Assembly (NCBI GenBank): GCA_038211015.1
Contig: JBBQVZ010000049.1
Span: forward strand, 1-22,068
Origin: JBBQVZ01 sp038211015
Lineage (GTDB): Bacteria; Actinomycetota; UBA4738; HRBIN12
Direction: 5' to 3'
DNA: 22,068 bases
Under the pieces are notes generated by a model. It did no database searches. It was not told the origin of the DNA and saw only the letters and a list, made by a program, of their open reading frames with translations. The translations under genes and the position numbers were made by a program. Positions 7,489 to 15,339 of this stretch are shown here, piece after piece. Positions within the stretch are counted from its first letter, which is position 1. Each line of letters opens with the position of its first letter.

Positions 7489-7850
7489 ATGCAGTCGGCC
7501 GTGGTCATGGGCGATCCTGACCCCTCTCGCGTCTCCACCAGCTACGTCGAGCGCCAGAACCTCACGATGCGGATGGGGATGCGCCTATTCACCCGCCTCA
7601 CCAACGCGTTCTCCAAGAAGGTCGAGGCCCTGGCCGCAGCCGTCTCGCTCCACTTCTTCCACTACAACTTCGCGCGGGTCCACCAGAGCCTCAAGAGCGG
7701 CCAGGGTTATCCTCAGACTCCGGCTAAGGCCGCTGGTGTGGCTAACCACGTCTGGACCCTGGAGGAGATCGCTGGCCTGATGGGCTGAGGCTGCGCTATT
7801 GCCGCTCAAGCTAGACCGCGAATGACGACCTCAAACTGACCCAACCCGGC
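7489..7850 (+). mobile_element. Truncated IS1-like transposase, 3' end only
   Basis: The frame ending at 7788 reads MGDPDPSRVSTSYVERQNLT, then MRMGMRLFTRLTNAFSKKVE, HFFHYNFARVHQSLK and AGVANHVWTLEEIAGLM. The STSYVERQNLTMRM...FTRLTNAFSKK...YNF.R.H..L signature is that of transposases usually labelled IS1-like. It includes the last catalytic glutamate (YVERQN). The first two thirds, with the zinc/HTH part and the first catalytic aspartates, are missing. After the stop, a segment resembling an IS end (ACCTCAAACTGACCCAACCC) runs to about 7850, only a few bases before the stop of the truncated hydrolase gene. No left end was found. Confidence 0.7.
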
Positions 7851-7858
7851 CAGGGCCT

Positions 7859-8481
7859 CTAGGTGGCATCACCGCGGGCCGAGAGGGCTCCCGGGGTGGT
7901 CGCAGAGCGCCACCATCGGCGGATCCGTTCCATCTCGTCCTCGGACATGCCGGACTCCGCGCCGGCGCCGGGTCCGAAGAGATACCTATCGGTCATCCCG
8001 TGCTCGGCCAGGTCCTCGATTTCGGCGAGCGCTTCGTCCATCGACACGCCCCATGGGTAGTCGTCGGTCCGGATCCACGTGGCCTGGGTGCCCCACAGGA
8101 TGAGGCCGCTCGTCCGCTCAGGGTACGTGGCCGCAAAGACGCAGGCCATGCTGCCGCCCTCGGACGTGCCGAAGATGAAGCGCGCTCGCTCCCCGCGGCG
8201 TCCATCACGGCACGGATGTCGTCGGTCCGCTCCTCGAGAGTCGCCGGGCCTGGCGGTCGGTCGCTCATAACCGTCCCCCGCTTGTCGAACCTGATCAGTC
8301 GTGCGAACGAACTCAGGCGCTCGATCAGGGCGGCCGCCTCCGGGATCTCCCAGAACAGCTCCAGGTGCGACACCGTGCTGGGGGCGTGCACCAAGTCAAT
8401 CGGGTTGCTCCCGCCCGTGACCTGGTAAGCGACCATCACGTCGCCGCTCCTCGCGTACTTGGTCTCGGGGCGCGGGATCAC
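7859..8481 (-). pseudogene. Truncated, frameshifted alpha/beta hydrolase (cyclase-associated type)
   Basis: From a GTG at 8481 the protein reads IPRPETKYARSGDVMVAYQV, SHLELFWEIPEAAALIERLS, LIRFDKRGTVMSDRP and TLEERTDDIRAVMDAAGSER. After a one-base shift near 8185 it continues RFIFGTSEGGSMACVFAATY and PERTSGLILWGTQATW. GTSEGG is the nucleophile elbow (Ser) and FDKRG...SDR is typical of the alpha/beta hydrolase domain found at the N-terminus of actinobacterial adenylate cyclases or LuxR-type regulators. The protein stops at 7859, about 200 residues in, before the Asp/His of the triad and before any cyclase domain. The stop lies beside the end of the IS1-like remnant, so truncation by the element is the simplest explanation. 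No good ribosome site was seen. Confidence 0.7.
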
Positions 8482-8636
8482 GGCACACCACCCAGTAGAA
8501 GTGCCAGCGGTCGAGGACACTGTCAACACTAGCGTCACGCGGCTCTCTGCGCCGGGGGGGCGCAGCCGCGGTCGGCCCGGTGACACCGCGATCGGCGGAT
8601 AACGTTCCTTATACGTACACGGGCGAACCGGCAGGG

Positions 8637-8680
8637 TGGAAACGAACGAGGGCCCGAGCCCAAGAGGTCCAGGCCCTCGT
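8637..8680 (-). terminator. Intrinsic terminator after the GYD gene
   Basis: Seventeen bases after the GYD stop, a 9-bp perfect stem (ACGAGGGCC / GGCCCTCGT, 8646-8654 with 8672-8680) is followed on the minus strand by the T-rich run TTCGTTTCC. The loop is 17 nt. Stem strength and position fit an intrinsic terminator, though the T-run is broken by C and G. Confidence 0.5.
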
Positions 8681-8696
8681 AGTGTTCCAGATCGGA

Positions 8697-8981
8697 TCAG
8701 CCGCCGAGGATCCGGCGCACCTCGTTCGCGTCGAAGGCCCGCATCGTCGACGAGCGGATGTTGCCCGCGCCCGCCACCTTCGCCAGGAACTTGCCGGCCG
8801 TCTCGTTGTCGGCGAACTCAGAGATCGTGACGAGGTCGTACTTGCCCATCGTCCACAACACCTCGAAGGATCCGCCCATCTCGGCGGCCATCTTCTGCCC
8901 CGCCTCAGCACGATCGACGGTGTCGCTCGCCGTCTTGGCACCTTGGTCGGTCCAGTTGATCAAGCTCACGAACTTCGCCAT
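8697..8981 (-). CDS. GYD-domain protein
   Basis: 94 residues, complete. MAKFVSLINWTDQGAKTASD, then RAEAGQKMAAEMGG, VLWTMGKYDLVTISEFADNE and IRSSTMRAFDANEVRRILGG match the small GYD-domain family (ferredoxin-like dimeric alpha-beta-barrel fold). It takes its name from the G-x-YD motif, here GKYD. The biochemical function of the family is not established. A strong GGGAGG ribosome site lies 4 nt before the ATG, and a terminator follows, so it is probably transcribed alone. It is divergent from the large cyclase gene across a ~200-bp spacer, so the two may share a control region. Confidence 0.9.
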   Translation of the reverse strand: MAKFVSLINWTDQGAKTASDTVDRAEAGQKMAAEMGGSFEVLWTMGKYDLVTISEFADNETAGKFLAKVAGAGNIRSSTMRAFDANEVRRILGG

Positions 8982-9173
8982 ATCGCCTCCCTTCCCTCAT
9001 CGGTCTCCAAAACCACGCTTCTCAGCGGTTGCGCTCGAGTCGTGCAAACACGGCTCCGCTTCCCTCTTCCTCCCCGGGCACACCGGCCGCGTGCTGCACG
9101 AGATCGTGGGGTGCGAGGCCAAAGTCATGCACAGCGATGCGGGCGCTCCCGGCGTGGCACGGGCGCCGCGTCT

Positions 9174-9179
9174 AAGATG
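9174..9179 (+). promoter_or_regulatory. -10-like TAAGAT for a leaderless cyclase transcript
   Basis: TAAGAT lies 5 nt before the GTG start of the large cyclase gene, and no ribosome site is present. A TANNNT hexamer this close to the start implies transcription beginning at or near the GTG. No clear -35 was found. Confidence 0.4.
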
Positions 9180-9184
9180 CGCTC

Positions 9185-12100
9185 GTGAAGCGGTGCCCGT
9201 CCTGCGGAGAAGAGAACGTCGACAGGGCTCGCTTCTGCCAGAACTGCGCGTCGTCGCTCGCCAGCCCGGATGGGCCCCTCGCCGACGTTCGCAGGGTCGT
9301 CACGATCGTCTTCGCAGACGTCACGGGGTCCACGTCCCTCGGCGAGCGGTTGGACCCGGAGGCGCTCCGACGCTTGATGGGCCGCTACTTCGACGAGATG
9401 TCGGCCGTGATCGAACGCCACGGCGGCACCGTCGAGAAGTTCATCGGCGACGCCGTGATGGCCGTCTTCGGGATCCCGCGGCTGCACGAGGACGACGCCG
9501 TGCGCGCCGCCAGAGCGGCGGCCGGGATGCGGGAGGCGCTGGCCGCGCTCAACCTCGAGCTCGAACGAGAGCACGGCGTCGGGATCGCGGCTCGGATCGG
9601 GGTGAACACCGGAGAGGTGGTGGCCGGCGACCCTTCGGCCGGGCAACGCTTGGTCACAGGGGACGCGGTGAACGTCGCCGCCCGGCTGGAGGGGGCCGCC
9701 TCGCCGGGGGAGATCTTCCTCGGCGAGACGACCTACCGGTTGGTGAAGGACGCGGTGGAGGTGGAGCCGGTCGCCGCGCTCGATCTGAAGGGCAAAGAGG
9801 AGCCGGTTCCCGCCTATCGCCTCGTGAGCGTCCTGGCCGACGTCGCGGGACACGAACGACACCTCGACTCACCGATGGTTGGCCGTGGCAAGGAGCTCGA
9901 GATGCTGGAGCGCGCCCTCGAGCGCGCGATCACGGAGCGCACGTCTCACCTGTTCACACTGCTCGGCGCGGCCGGGGTCGGGAAGTCGAGGCTCGTCACT
10001 GAGTTCCTCGGAGGGTCCCTCGCCTCCGCGACCGTCCTGCGCGGCCGATGCCTCTCCTATGGCGAGGGGATCACATTCTTCCCGCTCGCCGAGGTGATCC
10101 ATCAGGCGGCGGATATCCTCGAGGGCGAGCAGCCGACCGCGGCGCGAGCGAAGCTCGATGCCTTGCTGGCCGAGACCCCCGACGGCGAGCGCATCGCGTC
10201 GCTCGTGGGAGGCCTGTTCGGCTGGACCCCTCCAGGTGCGACGGAGGACGCCCTCTGGGCCGTCCGGAAGGTGCTCGAGCACCTCGCGCGCGAGCGGCCC
10301 GTGGTCGTGGTCTTCGATGACATCCACTGGGCCGAACCGACGTTCCTGGATCTGATCGAGCATCTCGCCGACTGGACTCGCGACGCGGCCGTCCTGCTCG
10401 TGTGTCTCGCCCGCCCGGAGCTCCTCGACATCCGCCCCGGCTGGGGCGGCGGCAAGATGAACGCCTCCTCGATCCTCCTTGAGCCGCTCCCCGGCGACGA
10501 GGCGTCGCTGCTGGTCGACAACCTGCTCGGGCGGGCAGACATCCCGCGGGCCGCGCGCGACCGGATCCTCGAGGCCGCTGAGGGGAACCCGCTGTTCGTC
10601 GAGGAGATGCTCGCCATGTTGATCGACGACGGGCTCCTTCGGTTCGAAGACGGCGTGTGGCGCTCTGCGGAGGACCTCGCGAACGTGACCGTTCCGCCGA
10701 CGATCCACCTCCTGCTCGCCGCGCGCCTGGACCGGCTGGATGCTGAGGAGCGAGCCGTGATCGAGCGCGGCGCCGTCGAGGGCAAGGTGTTTCACACCGG
10801 GGCCGTCACCACGCTCAGCGCCGACTCGGCGAGGCCGAACGTCCGCTCACGACTGCTCGCGCTCGCGCGCAAGGAGCTGATCCGTCCGGACCGTGCCGAG
10901 TTCGCGGGCGAGGACGCCTTCCGCTTCCGTCACCTGCTGATCCGAGACGCCGCCTACCAGGCGATGCCGAAAGAGCACCGCGCCGACCTCCACGAGCGGT
11001 TCGCGGACTGGCTCACGAACGTCGCCGGAGAACGCATGGCGGAGTACGAGGAGATTCTCGGCCACCATCTCGAGCAGGCTTACCGCTACCGCGCCGAGCT
11101 GGGCACGGTGGACGAAAGGACGAGGTCGCTCGCCGAGCGAGCGGCCGAGCACCTGTACGCGTCCGCGGTGCGGGCCGACGAGCGCGGAGACATGAATGCG
11201 GCGAAGACACTCCTCGATCGGAGCGTCGAACTGTCAGATGGCACCGTGCAGCTCAGGTCGCTCCTCCAGCTGTCGGAGCTCTTCCAGGAGCTCCAGGATT
11301 TCCCCGCAGCGCTCGACACCGCGACGCGCTCGATCGCGATCGCGGAGGCGATCGGGGATCGTGCGTCGGCGCTTCGGGCGGAGCTCGTGCGGATCATGGC
11401 CCGGGCATCGATCGATCCCGACCGGACCATGGAGGTCTCGATCGAAGAGACGACCGCGATCCTCGAAGAGGCAGGACGTCTCGACGACGTGGAGCTGCGC
11501 GACCAGGCGATCCTCTTGCGGGCGCTTCTCACCTTCTTCCAGGGGAAGACCGGCGAGACCGTCGAGATCCTCGACGAGCTGATGGACCGCGCACCGACGA
11601 TGTCCAGGCGGGCGAGGCAGAAGATCGCCGGACAGCTCGGCATCTCCGCATACTTCGGCTCGCTCCCGCTCGACGATGCGTTCGCGGCGCTCGACCGAGC
11701 CTACATCCTGCAAGGCGACAGCCCCAGCGGTGAGGGCCAGGATCTCCGGGTGCGGGCGGGTCTGCTCGGGATGGCCGGGCGCTTCGAGGAGGCGCACGAG
11801 GCGATCGACCGCTCGGTTGCCCTCTTCGAGGAGCTGGGAAGGCCGAATGCGGTCGTCGCCTCGAACCAGGCGACCGGGGAGACGCTTCGGCTCGAAGGAC
11901 GACTCGACGAGGCGGAGGCGATCTTCCGGGAGATGCACGCGGCGTACGAGGCGATCGGGGAAGCAGGGTTCAACTCGACGATCTGCGGTCTGATCGCACA
12001 GACACTGTGTGATGTCGGACGTTATGAGGAGGCCGACTCGTTCGCCGAGAAGAGCCGGACGCTCACGGCGGCGGACGATTTCGCCTCGCAGGGGATCTGG

Positions 12101-12376
12101 CGGATGGCGAGGGCGCGGGTGCTCACGGCCTCCGGCGTGTTCGAGGAGGCGCTCCGGCTCGCGGACGAGGCGGTCGGGATCATGGAGGACACCGACTATC
12201 TCGTCTACCAGGGCGACAGCCACGAGGTTCGGGGGCAGGTACTCGCCGCTGCGGGTCGCGGCGACGACGCGAGCGCGGCCTTCGAGCAGGCGCTCGAGCG
12301 GTACGAGCGGAAGGGGAACGTCGTCGCCGCGGCCCGGATCCGTGGGCGGCTGCCCGCTCTCGACGACTCTAGCTAG
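9185..12376 (+). CDS. Zinc-ribbon / class III cyclase / AAA ATPase / TPR signalling protein
   Basis: 1063 residues. An N-terminal zinc ribbon (C4, C7, C18, C21 in CPSCGEE ... FCQNC) precedes a class III nucleotide cyclase domain (about 35-215). Metal aspartates are D45 (IVFADVTGST) and D89 (EKFIGDAVMAVF). K85 is in the base-selecting position expected for ATP, and N163/R167 (GDAVNVAARLEG) are the transition-state pair. All catalytic residues are present, so cAMP synthesis is likely. Next comes an AAA16/STAND-type ATPase: Walker A GAAGVGKSR (261-269) and Walker B VVVVFDDIHWAEP (DD 378-379). The rest to ~1055 is helical TPR-like repeats, probably a sensor scaffold. The GTG start is leaderless in appearance. 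The stop codon TAG is immediately followed by an IS481-type element. Intact, cytoplasmic, no membrane helix. Confidence 0.9.
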   Translation: MKRCPSCGEENVDRARFCQNCASSLASPDGPLADVRRVVTIVFADVTGSTSLGERLDPEALRRLMGRYFDEMSAVIERHGGTVEKFIGDAVMAVFGIPRLHEDDAVRAARAAAGMREALAALNLELEREHGVGIAARIGVNTGEVVAGDPSAGQRLVTGDAVNVAARLEGAASPGEIFLGETTYRLVKDAVEVEPVAALDLKGKEEPVPAYRLVSVLADVAGHERHLDSPMVGRGKELEMLERALERAITERTSHLFTLLGAAGVGKSRLVTEFLGGSLASATVLRGRCLSYGEGITFFPLAEVIHQAADILEGEQPTAARAKLDALLAETPDGERIASLVGGLFGWTPPGATEDALWAVRKVLEHLARERPVVVVFDDIHWAEPTFLDLIEHLADWTRDAAVLLVCLARPELLDIRPGWGGGKMNASSILLEPLPGDEASLLVDNLLGRADIPRAARDRILEAAEGNPLFVEEMLAMLIDDGLLRFEDGVWRSAEDLANVTVPPTIHLLLAARLDRLDAEERAVIERGAVEGKVFHTGAVTTLSADSARPNVRSRLLALARKELIRPDRAEFAGEDAFRFRHLLIRDAAYQAMPKEHRADLHERFADWLTNVAGERMAEYEEILGHHLEQAYRYRAELGTVDERTRSLAERAAEHLYASAVRADERGDMNAAKTLLDRSVELSDGTVQLRSLLQLSELFQELQDFPAALDTATRSIAIAEAIGDRASALRAELVRIMARASIDPDRTMEVSIEETTAILEEAGRLDDVELRDQAILLRALLTFFQGKTGETVEILDELMDRAPTMSRRARQKIAGQLGISAYFGSLPLDDAFAALDRAYILQGDSPSGEGQDLRVRAGLLGMAGRFEEAHEAIDRSVALFEELGRPNAVVASNQATGETLRLEGRLDEAEAIFREMHAAYEAIGEAGFNSTICGLIAQTLCDVGRYEEADSFAEKSRTLTAADDFASQGIWRMARARVLTASGVFEEALRLADEAVGIMEDTDYLVYQGDSHEVRGQVLAAAGRGDDASAAFEQALERYERKGNVVAAARIRGRLPALDDSS

Positions 12377-12377
12377 A

Positions 12378-12405
12378 TGTCGTTCCCACTCACGTTGTCT
12401 GCACC
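12378..12405. repeat. Left terminal inverted repeat of the IS481-type element
   Basis: Begins TGTCGTTCCCACTC. It pairs with the repeat at 13384-13411 at 22 of 28 positions. The transposase stop codon lies inside it. Confidence 0.8.
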
Positions 12406-13325
12406 CTTGAGATGGGCGGGAGCCCTCCGAGCGCAGTGTGGGGTCTGCGGTGATTGTAGGTCTCGACGATCTTGGGGAGCCGGCGGAGCCGGGCTGCGTT
12501 GCTGGAGTACGCCCGGTCGTAGGCCCACTCCTTCAGCAGGGTCTGGATGAACCGCTCCGCCTTGCCGTTGGTCTGGGGTCGGTAGTTCCTCGTGCGTCGG
12601 TGGGAGGCTCCGATGTCCATGAGTGCTTCCTGGAAGGCCCTGGAGTCCACGTAGCACTTGGCGTTGTCGGTCATGACACGCTCGATCACGATCCCGTGCT
12701 CAGCCAGCGCCGCGGCCGTACGAAGGATGAACCCCGCAGCGGTCTCTCCTCGTTCGTCGGGCAGGACCTCCACGTATGCGAGGCGCGAATGGTCATCCAC
12801 GGCGACGTGGACGAAGTCGTGTCCGATCCTTCGGCCCCTTCGCGTGCGATCGCCGTGAACGCGATGCCCACCGCCAGCGGGGATGCGACCGAGCTTCTTC
12901 ACGTCCAGGTGCACGAGCTCACCAGGTCGCTCACGCTCGTATCGGCGGATGGGTATGGCCGTGGGTCGATCCAGACGATCCAGGCGCGAGAGGCCATGAC
13001 GACGCAGCACCGCATAGATCGTCGAGCGGGGATGCCCGAGCTCGGGACCCAGACGATGGGGACCGTCCTTGCTCCGGAGCCGGGCCCGACAGATCCTGGC
13101 CACCTCTCGATCGGGCAGCGCCCGCGGGTGATTCAGCGGTGCACTCGAGCGATCCTCGAGACCGACCAGGCCCTCCTCCCGGAAGCGTCGAAGCCACTTG
13201 TGCGCGGTCGCCCGCGAGACCCCACTCATCGCGGCGGCATGGGCCACCGGCCAGCCTAGATCCTCGACCCGGTGCACGATCAACCATCGTCCGAACGGCG
13301 TCAGCCTCGCCCTACGATGTGACAC
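12390..13325 (-). CDS. IS481-family transposase
   Basis: 311 residues from a GTG (VSHRRARLTPFGRWLIVHRV) with GGAGG about 6 nt upstream. This start matches the usual 'MSHRNARLT..GR' beginning of the family. N-terminal helix-turn-helix: HAAAMSGVSRATAHKWLRRF. The integrase-type catalytic core has the three acidic residues in HLDVKKLG, MTDNAKCY and NGKAERFIQTLLKEW (D, D, E), plus VAVDDHSRLAY. The C-terminus has the usual YNHRRPHTALGGLPPISRV. Length and motifs are complete with no frameshift, so the enzyme is probably functional. A longer in-frame ATG at 13394 would start inside the right inverted repeat and is less likely. Confidence 0.92.
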   Translation of the reverse strand: MSHRRARLTPFGRWLIVHRVEDLGWPVAHAAAMSGVSRATAHKWLRRFREEGLVGLEDRSSAPLNHPRALPDREVARICRARLRSKDGPHRLGPELGHPRSTIYAVLRRHGLSRLDRLDRPTAIPIRRYERERPGELVHLDVKKLGRIPAGGGHRVHGDRTRRGRRIGHDFVHVAVDDHSRLAYVEVLPDERGETAAGFILRTAAALAEHGIVIERVMTDNAKCYVDSRAFQEALMDIGASHRRTRNYRPQTNGKAERFIQTLLKEWAYDRAYSSNAARLRRLPKIVETYNHRRPHTALGGLPPISRVQTT

Positions 13326-13383
13326 GAGAGCCTCCTTCCGGTCTGCGGCTTCGACACCACAAACCGTGCAGGGAGGCTCTCGC

Positions 13384-13411
13384 CGTGTAAACAACCTAAG
13401 TGGGAACTACA
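13384..13411. repeat. Right terminal inverted repeat of the IS481-type element
   Basis: On the minus strand begins TGTAGTTCCCACTTAG. It is the partner of 12378-12405. Its TAG supplies the stop codon of the truncated gene that runs into it. Confidence 0.8.
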
Positions 13412-13872
13412 GTTAGCTCGCCGGACGTGCATAGCTGCGACTCACCTGGAACTACGTGCTTGCGTGTGATGATGGAACTGAGCTCGTGGGCGGCAACCGC
13501 CCCTTGGTCTTCTTCGAAGAGACCTTGCACGGCGATGCCCGTGTCGGCCCTGCGCGTCCGCGCCACCATCGGGAGCCCTTGCGAGGTGCGGCCGCGGTAG
13601 TGGCGGATAGGTGGGAGTCCTCCCGCCTCGGCAGGCGCGATCGTCGCGTCGGACCGCGTCTCCCCAAGCGCCGTCCTCGTGATCGTTCGCCCATCCGCGC
13701 GTTGGACCAGCATCGCCGACTTGAACGGGAAGTCCTCGCCGTCGGTCCGCTCGATCGTCCAGGCGAGCTCTCCCATGGTGCACACTTGCGCCTGCTCGTT
13801 GGCGGTGAGCGCCGGGAGCAGGAACGTCAACGTTCCGGACCCGCGGTGGGCGCCGATGCGACCCGACCCCAT
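13396..13872 (-). pseudogene. Unknown protein gene truncated by the IS481-type element
   Basis: The frame reads MGSGRIGAHRGSGTLTFLLP, ALTANEQAQVCTMGELAWTI, DFPFKSAMLVQRADGRTITR and so on to GESQLCTSGELT. The last five codons (VVPT-stop after T) are encoded by the IS right end. Third positions are strongly G/C for most of the length, supporting real coding. The segment EQAQVCTMGELAWT near the start is echoed by ESQLCTSGELT at the end, suggesting a repeated unit cut mid-repeat. The frame is open upstream to about 13912 (SASGVLENWRVIAFMG), so the true start may be earlier or lost. No family is recognised. The lower third-position G/C near the end hints at decay. Confidence 0.5.
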
Positions 13873-13997
13873 GAACGCGATGACCCGCCAGTTCTCGAGA
13901 ACTCCAGATGCTGATCATTCGGAGCGACCATGTGTCCAGGCACAGGCCGTGACCGACGTGCTGGACGACACGCGGTCGACCCGCCCGTGACTCGATC

Positions 13998-14560
13998 GGG
14001 GCCGACCTCCGGGCCGTTCACGAGCGAGGCCTCGTCGCCTTTGTGGAGGGCCGACAGGACCCGCTGGATCTCCTTCGAGTTGCGCATGTTCTTGCGCAGG
14101 GGACCGAAGATCTCGTTCGGCTGGATCGGGAGTGGCGCACCCTCGTAGATGTTCTGGTTGTCGTCCGCGAACAGGTAGAGCGGTGTGTGCTCCGGGTTGG
14201 CGTGGAGCGCCAGGCCTTCCCAGCCGCTCCCGGAAGTCCTGTGCTTCGTCCACAAGGATCGCGTCGAACGGCACGTCGAGCTGGGCGGCCGCTCGCAGCA
14301 GGGCCGCGGGTAGTTCCTCGCTGAAGTAGTTGGGGTCATCGGGGAGCGGTTGCTCGACGCTCGATGCAGAGGATCCCTCGGCGTGGATCGGCGACCAGGA
14401 AGTCGGACTCGCCTTCGCGCGCGCGATCGCCGAGCTGGAGCCATTTGATCCCGTGGTAGACGACGACGTCATCGGGGAGCTGGTCGCGGAGCCCTTCGTA
14501 GAGCTTCTGCTCCGCGCGACTCTCCGTGGGAAGCATCGGGGTCGGGATCATGTGCGCCAC
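13998..14560 (-). pseudogene. Remnant of a NERD-nuclease / superfamily 1 helicase gene
   Basis: The start, MAHMIPTPMLPTESRAEQKL then LPDDVVVYHGIKW, REGESDFLVADPRRGILCIE, is a NERD (nuclease-related) domain with the E-x-D-F-L-V and I-E core. Near 14365 the frame changes and the text jumps to DDPNYFSEELPAALLRAAAQ and AILVDEAQDFRE (SF1 motif II, DEAQD). After another one-base shift near 14222 it reads GWEGLALHANPEHTPLYLFA, DDNQNIYEG and LRKNMRNSKEIQRVL, the next helicase motifs. The Walker A region between NERD and motif II is missing (probably well over 100 residues), and so is the helicase C-terminus. Such fusions are found among mobile or defence-linked helicases. This copy cannot be active. 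Confidence 0.7.
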
Positions 14561-14666
14561 AGCGCTCCTCCGGTGGAACAGGACACGTGTCAGTGGCTGC
14601 GGCTACGGTCTCGCCATGACGGGAGCCGGAAAGATGTTGATGAGCGACACCATGGATCTGGACCGC

Positions 14667-14828
14667 TTACCGGGATGCGTTGCGGGTCTTGGTCCAGACC
14701 TTCTTCGGATCGTCGTTCCGACCACGTTCGAGGAACGACACGAGGTTCGGATCAGGATCGAACGGAGGAGGCTCGGTCACCTCGTCCGTTTCTTCCGGCT
14801 CCAGCTCCTCTGCAGGCTCCTTCTCCAT
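14667..14828 (-). CDS. Small acidic protein of unknown function
   Basis: 53 residues, MEKEPAEELEPEETDEVTEP, then PFDPDPNLVSFLERGRNDDP and a basic end. A clear GAGGAGG site lies 9 nt before the ATG. An upstream in-frame ATG (14873) is less well placed. The N-terminal half is very acidic and proline-rich, and probably disordered. It ends just downstream of the broken membrane-protein gene on the same strand and may once have been cotranscribed with it. No family recognised. Confidence 0.45.
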   Translation of the reverse strand: MEKEPAEELEPEETDEVTEPPPFDPDPNLVSFLERGRNDDPKKVWTKTRNASR

Positions 14829-14847
14829 CCAGCGTCGCCTCCTCGGT

Positions 14848-15289
14848 TCAGTGTAGCCAGGTACCCAGGCCAACGAGGAACGCGGCTATCCCCAGTGCCG
14901 ACATCGACACTTTCAGCTGCCGTCCCCGTCGAGCCAACGTCACGTCGTTCCGCCTGGCCATGGCGATCATCGTGTCCAGTACCCGTACCTCAGCGAAGCG
15001 AGTCTCGACCGCGAGGTAGTCGTCCCGCAGTGTGCGGACGTCCACGTTCCAGAACCCGACGAGGCCAGAACGTGGCGATCGCGGCGACATCGCTCGCCAA
15101 TGCGCTCACCTTCCCGATCCCGATGATGACCGATCGCCCGCTTGGCGAGAGCACGATCAGCGCGCCGGCGAATCCCAGGATGATGCCTGCCTTGGTGTCG
15201 AGCGCGTCGAAGTGGCTGAGCTGGGCGGCACGCTCGTCGCGAACAACCTCCTTCACGAGATCGAGCGAGCGCACCCGCTTCGGGTCCAT
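14848..15289 (-). pseudogene. Frameshifted membrane protein with DTKAG motif (Pycsar-effector/DUF5706-like?)
   Basis: From an ATG at 15289: MDPKRVRSLDLVKEVVRDER, AAQLSHFDALDTKAGIILGF, AGALIVLSP, then a second hydrophobic segment (VIIGIGKVSALASDVAAIAT). Near 15060 the frame shifts to FWNVDVRTLRDDYLAVETRF, MIAMARRNDVTLARRGRQLK and a third hydrophobic helix (MSALGIAAFLVGLGTWL) before the stop at 14848. A polar helix leading into 'DTKAG-hydrophobic' and paired membrane helices resembles the small membrane effectors of cyclic-nucleotide defence (Pycsar TM / DUF5706). That likeness is by eye only. The reconstructed length is about 150 residues. An AGGGTG site lies 5 nt before the ATG. No uridylate/cytidylate cyclase is adjacent. 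Confidence 0.5.
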
Positions 15290-15339
15290 CGGCGCACCCT
15301 ATCTACACGCTCTGACATCACTGGCTGTCGGTCGGAGCG

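Larger units (their letters stand above)
12378..13411 (-). mobile_element. IS481-type insertion sequence, apparently complete
   Basis: A 1034-bp element with one transposase gene bounded by imperfect inverted repeats that both begin TGT and share GTTCCCACT (22 of 28 positions match). The left flank is GCTAGA, fitting the N-CTAG-N target known for IS481. The right flank is GTTAGC, only partly matching, so a clean target duplication is not present. The left boundary falls directly after the cyclase stop codon TAG. The right boundary cuts a minus-strand gene of unknown function. Confidence 0.85.

Noticed and set aside
7489..7538. Minus-strand text ADCIGSEKT near the transposase remnant, which looked like an inverted piece of the same transposase
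   Set aside because: Too short and lies opposite the true transposase frame. Probably chance.
9125..12223. Several long minus-strand frames within the cyclase gene
   Set aside because: High-GC shadow frames of a clear 1063-residue protein. No motifs or starts of their own.
13456..13914. Long plus-strand frame opposite the IS-truncated gene
   Set aside because: Arginine-rich shadow composition. The minus frame has better amino-acid content and G/C third positions.
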